Shown piece after piece: positions 40,986-46,718 of a DNA stretch of 46,718 nucleotides. The translations under genes and the position numbers were made by a program. Origin of the DNA: Gonapodya prolifera JEL478 (taxonomy: Eukaryota; Monoblepharomycota; Monoblepharidomycetes; Monoblepharidales; Gonapodyaceae); assembly GCA_001574975.1 (NCBI GenBank), contig KQ965773.1, positions 291,071 through 337,788 of the forward strand, written 5' to 3'. Below the pieces are notes generated by a model that was not told the DNA's origin, did not search any database, and saw nothing but the letters and a program-made list of their open reading frames with translations. Numbering within the stretch: position 1 is the first letter of the stretch; each line of letters starts with the position of its first letter.

Positions 40986-43255
40986 TCACACCCTTGGTAG
41001 AAGCTGTCCCAGCTCCGGCCAGTACAGGTGAGGGTCCAAATCAGTGTTCAACAAGTGGCGTCGAATGCCCATGCTGATGAAAGGGTTTGTCACGATGTCT
41101 TTCCACGATGGTCTCATTTCTGGCTTTGTAGAAAAGCACTTCTCCAAAAATTCAGGGAGCGCTGAGGAGGGCGGTTGGTGAAGAATCAAGGGCAATAAAG
41201 TTATACCCTTAACACACCTTGGGGCATTCTGGGCATGCGATCCACCAAGAGAGACGGTATTGCGCGACTTTTGCACTTGAGTCGACGCAAACCGTCAGCA
41301 CGAAGTTTCTCTGCGTTTGCGACAGGTAGAATTGGAACCTTGACGTTGTTATGGAATGGCACTCCTGTCCAAATTTCAACGGCCATGACTGCTGCAGCGT
41401 AAGCGTCCACAAACTTGGGATGATAAGAGTCCAAGCTCACTAAAAACAGCGTGTATACAAACTTTATCACGCGTTATTAGTGCCGTCAAGAATTCAATGC
41501 TTACTTTCGGGGGCACTGTACAATGGCGTAAATGATTCAATTGTGGTTTCCATCAGGGTTCCATCAGGTTTCATAATACGACAAGCAGATCCAAAATCAA
41601 CAAGCTTTCAAGTTGCAAAATGCATTGATTGTCGACTGCGACCTCATTGAGAGAACTGAGACTCACTACAAACTTCCAGTTCTCACGGTCAACGTTCGCA
41701 TTCCGATAATTCAAATCAATGAAGCTCCATTCAAGGTACTGGATGAAGGCGACGACGACAAATAGTTGTACAATGAGTGACTCTGCAAACCTTCCTGAAA
41801 CGATCTCAGCATCTGAAGCATTGGGCGGAAACAGAGGTTTTGGCATTTGGGCATCAACTCCGAAGTCGAGGAAAGATTCCATCGCAGTAAGGTTTGGCAT
41901 GAATTCCATGCCGACAATACGCATTCCATCTTTGTAGGAGTAGAAAAGGGCTTCGGGAACGTGGGGACACTTCGACGGGCACGGTGGAATTGAGGCTTTC
42001 CCATTCTTCTTCCATCGAATCAAAGCACTTATTCCGTTATTCCCATGGTCTGTAAGATCAACAAGAATCTATGGAGCATGCGCCTCAAATCAGCCTCCTC
42101 GTGAGCTTAAAACGGAAAACGAGCAGCTCACCATGGCCTCGTTCGACACTGAGGTACCTTCCGGGAGCTGGTAAAAAGCCCAGCCTCTTCTGTCTCGCGC
42201 CATCGTGTGCACCAGTTCATATTCAGAGCGAATTGTTGGTGCAAGTTTGAGCGCTGCCTATTATTTAAACAAAACTTTGTGGGTGGGAACGAAAAATTAA
42301 CACCAAAGTGTTACCTTTATCGGCTGTTGCTTGCGCAATCCCTTGGTGTCCACCCCAAAAACTTTGCCATGGGTACCTTTTCCAATAAAAGAAACTTTTC
42401 CTTTCTTACCCACTTCGAAAAAGTCTTCGACGTCGGGATCGTACTGGAATGCATGCATGTTAATTACAGGACGCAACAGTAAGGCTAACACGGTGCTCCT
42501 CACAACCCAGTTTCCATTTACAATGTCATCGCCGCTATTGACGTACTCCTTTGTCAATCTCACAAGATATCCAGCAAACTTTACCATTTCTATGGTCTCC
42601 GCAACGTAGGTTACCCACAATGTGGCTAAAAGAAGGTATTTGAAGAAATGTTGATTTCTTGAACCCGAGAACGCTCACTGTTCGCGCACCAGCTTCGTCG
42701 AACCGCTGATGAAAAGCTTTCAGACAGTGGTCCTATTACGTTCAAAGCATTTTACACGAACCGCGCCATGAATCCGCGTTTTCCGGGTCGGGGGCCTTCA
42801 CTGCGGCTTTCCATGCGTCCATCACGTCACGCTCTGACAAAACAAAATGTAATCAATGCCAGGCATGCACAGGCCCAGAATGGGAATTTACGGATAGAAA
42901 CATCGTCCTCCATTCTATCCATCCAGCTGTTAATGAGTCGTTCGGAGTAGGTGCGCGCAACTTTCATCTCTCGCAAGAACCCCTCCAGCTCCAGAGCTGA
43001 TCCGAGCGTATCATTAGCAGTCTGCTCCCCTTCAATGGTGCGCGCAGTTCCCCCTGCCGAGCTCAAAGGGATCGCCGGATTTCTCGCCGTTCGATCGGTC
43101 TGTCGCGGAGCGAAGAACAACTCGAGATTCAAATCACAAAAACGCGAGAATCTATCGTTCACCATTGCAAGGCCGACTGGCTTAAAGCTCAGTGAGCGAT
43201 TGACGCAATTCAACCATAATATGAACTTTCAAACGTACCCGTGAACTTTTTTCAT
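40986..43255 (-). CDS. Atypical protein kinase with an N-terminal helical extension
   Basis: ATG at 43253-43255; a small first exon MKKVHG joins FKPVGLAMVNDRFSRFCDLN. The N-terminal about 150-200 residues are not recognised. The kinase begins VEDFFEVGKKGKVSFIGKGT with the glycine loop GKGTHGKVFGV (about 42.37 kb). After an intron, AALKLAP carries the probable catalytic Lys. Later exons have IVGMEFMPNLTAMESFLDFG and the catalytic loop SFIDLNYRNANV, where the His of HRD is Ile but the Asp and Asn are kept. LVDFGSACRIMK gives DFG, LYSAPE replaces APE, FVDAYAAAVMAVEIWTGVPF is the F helix, and LPEFLEKCFSTKPEMRPSWK carries the conserved Arg. The stop is at 40986-40988. At least seven short introns. 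All key catalytic residues except the HRD His are present, so activity is plausible. One intron near 42.75 kb is unresolved. Substrates unknown; no standard subfamily fits. Confidence 0.75.
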
Positions 43256-43491
43256 GCTCAGCGGCACGAACAGATCCCGAATTGCAGTTGATCCGGAGAT
43301 TCAAACACTTCGCTCCTGCTCCGTGCTTGTCGTCTGCGTATAGCGGTTGATCTTGATTGCACTGTGGTCGGTGACCGCCTGTCAGTCCTGAACACTCATT
43401 TCTACCGTTCCAAAGCCACCGAGCAACCTTACATTGGAAGTTTGACTGTCTTTGACGGATAAGCGTGGTCCACGGAGATCAGATCGACAGA
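43256..43491. promoter_or_regulatory. Divergent promoter between the kinase and the 43.5 kb gene
   Basis: 236 bp separate the outward-facing start codons, so both promoters must lie here or overlap the first exons. No specific site recognised. Confidence 0.45.
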
Positions 43492-45766
43492 ATGGATGAA
43501 GAGGTTCGTCTTTCTTGTAGTGGTTCCGCGAAATCACCTGCAACAACTGTATTTGGAAACGTAGGTCGAGTCCATTGACGAATCACACGAACTCATCACA
43601 AGTTACAAGGTATGGGTGGTATCGCACGTTGCCTTGAACGCATTTTTGGAGAAGGTTTGCGTGGATTGCCCAAACGATATGATTGCAACATTGGGACGAG
43701 ACTGGTGAGAGTGTGTATGTCTTGTGCCGAGCTCACTATGTCCAAACATCAAACACTCCAAAGGCTACCAAGGCTAGGTCCTGCTCTCAGCGCACGTCTT
43801 GCTGGACTGCTTGAGAAGGGAAACCAGCTTGTTCCTTTGTTTGGTGTTCACAAAGTCTGGGAGCACGTGAAGCGATGCATTGGTACTGAGCCTCCGTTTG
43901 TGAATCCAAGCGCGACTACTTGGGCGAAAGAAAAGCATTGGGAAACACTCGGAGACCTCAGACGCTTCGAAAAAAAGCTTAAAGATACTGTGAACAACAT
44001 GAACGACGCTCAAGCAAAAGCTTTACTTGCAAAATCTTTTTTTGCCTTTGTCAACCGGTCCAATGCAATAGAAGGTGACTTACTTCGGACCTGCCTTGGT
44101 GTTCAACGAAACGCTGGTGGGTGGTTGGAATATCTTGCGTGAGGCGACAACCTGATCCCGCACAGACTCAAATCCTTTCACCGCTACATGGCTTTTGTGT
44201 CGCTTTTATGGTGCAAAATTTGTCGTTTTGGTGAGGTTTGCTGCAAGTTTTATGTCACTCTTTGACCAAAGGTCTTATTAAAAACCAGGATGTGCACAAG
44301 TCCTGCTTCCGGAACGATTGGGTGGGTGGGAGATCTATTTTCACGATTACGTATAATATATTCCTTTGATAGCAATCGTTCTGTCAATCGCTGAACTCAT
44401 CAGAACTAGGTATTCGTATGATACATAGGCTGCACCCAGATTACGAAAGATACAAAACACTGAGAGAGGAATACGTTTTGCCATTCATGGGAGTCACGGA
44501 GGCAAGGCAAAATCTACATGTCATGAAAGAAGCAATGAAGATAGCTCAAGGTATGAATGATAGACGAAAGTGTACGTGACAAATTGAGATCGTCTAAGTC
44601 GCAGCTAAAGCACGAGGTGATGATGTTACCGTCTTGGTTGCACCTCCGCGCGTTCCTGTTCTGCACGATCGCGACAAAAACTCCCCTCGGTATGCCAAAA
44701 CGCTTCTTCGCGCCACAGTGTTGACGCTGGCGTGTGAACTCTTCGAACCTATCCTGGCGTCGATGTGCAAGGAACTTAAAGGTGTGGACATGAAGAACAG
44801 GTAAGCACTGACTTCCAAATAGCTGTCCGCATTTGTTTTTACCGTGACGACTATAGACACGTTAGTGCAGAGGAGCAGAGGCCTTTGCTCAGCGCAGTTC
44901 TTGTCGGTCTCCCTTTCAGTTCTGAGAATATGTTAGCCACCATATACGATGATGATTCTCTTCGCGTCTTTCTTGAAGTGCACCACCTGAGAAGTGCACC
45001 TCTTTCTTACAAAGTCTGGTCGACGACGCAAAAAGACATTGATGGCGCACTGTCCACTTGTATTCAGACGATTGCACTGAAAGTTGCAGGACAGAAGAAG
45101 GTGTTCGATCCATTCTCTGCACTGCCGAACGTTGTGTTCCCTATTGGCAAAAAGACAACCGTCGAGCCACTTAGAGAAAGCATTTTGGCAAGCAAGGCTT
45201 GGTTGGAAGGTGGAGCGTCTGGTGTGTTTCAGCGTGATGTTCCCTTCGGGGCGAAATTTGTGATCTTTTCATTAGTCTCTGCAGTTCAGTTTTTGGAAAA
45301 ACGGTTGGAGCTTTTGGGTTTGAATGGGATTATTTCAATTGAAGTGAGTTTGAACTGGGTAAGTCATTGGAACATTGCTTGAGAGCAAAATACCTTTGCT
45401 CTCGCAGCCTGAGTCTCTTTTGTCTGTTGTTGGATTGGACAATGCCACACTACAGACGAATCCAATGCTGATAGTGAACCATCAACCAATTTTGTCGCGT
45501 CAAGAATTGGTGTGTGATTACTATTAAAACTAGTCTGTATCAACTGATCGTCTTGTCAATTAGATTTTGTTCGCGCAAGACTATGGTATCTCCATGGATG
45601 ATATAATCACATTCCCTCTTGCTCCATCTTCCAGTGACACAAAGCCAATGTTTCCACAAATGCGTAACATAATGGGTGCTGTATTAGTCCAGCATCAAGT
45701 GCGTGACTGTCTCCCAATGTGATTTTTCTGCTTACAAATCAATACTTGCAGGTGGATTTTGATTGA
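43492..45766 (+). CDS. Unrecognised multi-exon protein, divergent from the kinase gene
   Basis: ATG 43492 opens MDEEVRLSCSGSAKSPATTV, a GTAGGT donor follows, and the next exon reads YKVWVVSHVALNAFLEKVCV. A 70-bp intron leads to LGPALSARLAGLLEKGNQLV, then RRFEEKLKD-like helical sequence (actual LRRFEKKLKDTVNNMNDAQA) up to FVNRSNAIEG. The segment 44.08-44.42 kb is unresolved. Later exons are well bounded: LHPDYERYKTLREEYVLPFM (44430-44551), AKARGDDVTVLVAPPRVPVL (from 44603), SAEEQRPLLSAVLVGLPFSS (44859-45343) with VVFPIGKKTTVEPLRESILA, then ESLLSVVGLDNATLQTNPML and GISMDDIITFPLAPSSSDTK. The end is VDFD with TGA at 45764-45766. Soluble, alpha/beta-looking, no membrane segment, no signal peptide. 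I do not recognise any family. Confidence 0.55.
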
Positions 45767-46718
45767 GATTTGAGGAATTCAAAAGGCTTCTATATTTTCA
45801 ATTCTCAAACATGTACTGTAGTACGGCATGAAATGGTGTTAATCTGAGAATGACATTGAATCAAAAAAAATAAAAAATAAAGTGCAAAACACACCATTAC
45901 TAGGTCACTGAGTTTCTGTTTCGGATCTTATTGGTTTCCCAGGTATGAGGAAACCACATCATGAACTCCACAGAGCAGAGTACCACAAAAACAACATTGC
46001 AGGAAGCCATGATATCCTTGTTCTAGCCTATCCAGCAAGTTAGAGGTCACACATTCTGAAGTGTCCAGGAAAAGATCTCTATTGAATTGTGTGATCAATT
46101 TTAGTGTCCAGTTTCTGTAGAATCAACAACTCATAGTTGAGCAGGGCCAATAAGTTTGAACATTGGTGGGTTTCAAAGTTACCTGATTTTCGGCATTTTG
46201 AATTTGTCACGGGCCACCCCTTTGAATTTGCTTATGGATTCAGCCTGCCCGCCACAGGCTCCGAAATTTTTATTAGGTATGAATAGCCTATCAATAAATG
46301 CAGTGATTGTCACAAGTTTTACATACCATCACCCAGGGGAGTACCCCCACTCAATGGAGGGATACCCCACCTCTTAATCTTCTACTTTTGAATAACAGGT
46401 TTGATACTTTTAAATATTTAGTTATGGATTTTGGTGATTGAACTTTTAAATATCTTACTTATATTTGTTAAACCAGTAACTGCTACACAACCTAGGTGAG
46501 CTGCACGAGCCTGTAAACTGCAGGAACGTGTCACCATAGCCTCAGGTGACATCCATTGACATGGTATATATAGTGTGAGGTATTAAGTGCTGTGCCACTA
46601 CTGTGGTCATGTATTTAGATGAGTGCACCTGCAGGGCGTGCCCCAAGTTTGGCGTCACGTTCCTGCAGGTGAGTTCTGTGTGCGCTACAACATATTATGT
46701 ATGTTTGATCATATATAT
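45767..46718. other. AT-rich non-coding right end
   Basis: About 950 bp with A/T runs, no coding character. It contains complementary short blocks (for example around the ggggagtaccccc/ggggataccccac-like sequence at 46336-46371) and the inverted repeat listed separately. It could be part of a mobile element continuing past the window. Confidence 0.4.
46518..46668. repeat. Inverted repeat, 13-bp arms
   Basis: ctgcaggaacgtg at 46518-46530 and its exact reverse complement cacgttcctgcag at 46656-46668, separated by 125 bp. The arms might be terminal repeats of a small element or part of a hairpin. Confidence 0.8.

Noticed and set aside
40986-45766. Crinkler-type effector call for the kinase and its neighbour
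   Set aside because: Neither N-terminus shows the LFLAK-like or DWL-type motifs known from that family, so the label would be a guess.
1-46718. CRISPR arrays, prokaryotic operons, integrated phage
   Set aside because: No regularly spaced direct repeats with spacers, no Shine-Dalgarno-led gene runs, no phage genes; introns are everywhere.
1-46718. tRNA, rRNA or other structured RNA genes
   Set aside because: B-box-like ggttcgaatcc (11316) and ggttcgatta (22443) lie inside coding exons without an A box or cloverleaf; nothing else qualified by eye.

Overview
The window is nuclear DNA of a fungus. Genes are broken by many short introns (about 50-130 bp, GTRAGT...AG), lie on both strands, and include clear fungal orthologues: TAO3/PAG1 (Furry family), Hikeshi/OPI10, DNA polymerase X (POL4), homogentisate 1,2-dioxygenase, the fourth DNA polymerase delta subunit, VPS38/UVRAG and a USP-family deubiquitinase. 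One gene (about 26.25-28.14 kb) reads as a homologue of basal body orientation factor 1, a ciliary coiled-coil protein. With the F-box/ankyrin gene this points to a flagellated, zoosporic (chytrid-grade) fungus; the taxonomic reading is inference.

Layout. 0-5.6 kb: 5' end of TAO3 (minus, cut by the left edge), an F-box protein (minus) and Hikeshi (plus). 6-9.7 kb: a frameshifted protein-kinase pseudogene, some coding-like exons of unknown function, and a leucine-rich-repeat gene in which nine successive repeats are each one 84-nt exon. 10-15.3 kb: POL4 and HGD, both minus, in tandem. 15.3-19.8 kb: sparse, with a proline-rich ORF carrying a run of 40 G/C, a 107-residue protein and POLD4. 20.4-26.2 kb: VPS38/UVRAG, a single-exon 540-aa ankyrin protein and one or two unrecognised plus-strand genes. 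26.2-28.8 kb: BBOF1 and an ambiguous locus. 29-37.8 kb: two diverged direct repeats of about 1.6 kb, each ending just before the ATG of a gene (a USP deubiquitinase; a coiled-coil protein with a bipartite NLS). 37.9-41 kb: mostly non-coding, including a degenerate, intron-retaining second copy of the middle of VPS38. 41-45.8 kb: a divergent pair, an intact-looking atypical protein kinase (minus) and an unrecognised multi-exon gene (plus). 45.8-46.7 kb: AT-rich non-coding DNA with an inverted repeat.

There is no operon-like arrangement. Functions are scattered: replication and repair (POL4, POLD4), endosome/autophagy (VPS38), ubiquitin (F-box, USP), heat-shock import (Hikeshi), tyrosine catabolism (HGD), polarity (TAO3) and flagellum (BBOF1). 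The accessory features are the LRR exon array, the ankyrin gene, the two kinase loci and the repeats. Several apparent frameshifts fall in homopolymers and the sequence contains Ns, so some 'breaks' may be sequencing errors. Reading frames and splice sites were worked out by eye. Exon sums are divisible by three for Hikeshi, the LRR gene, VPS38, the USP, POLD4 and the 36.7 kb gene.
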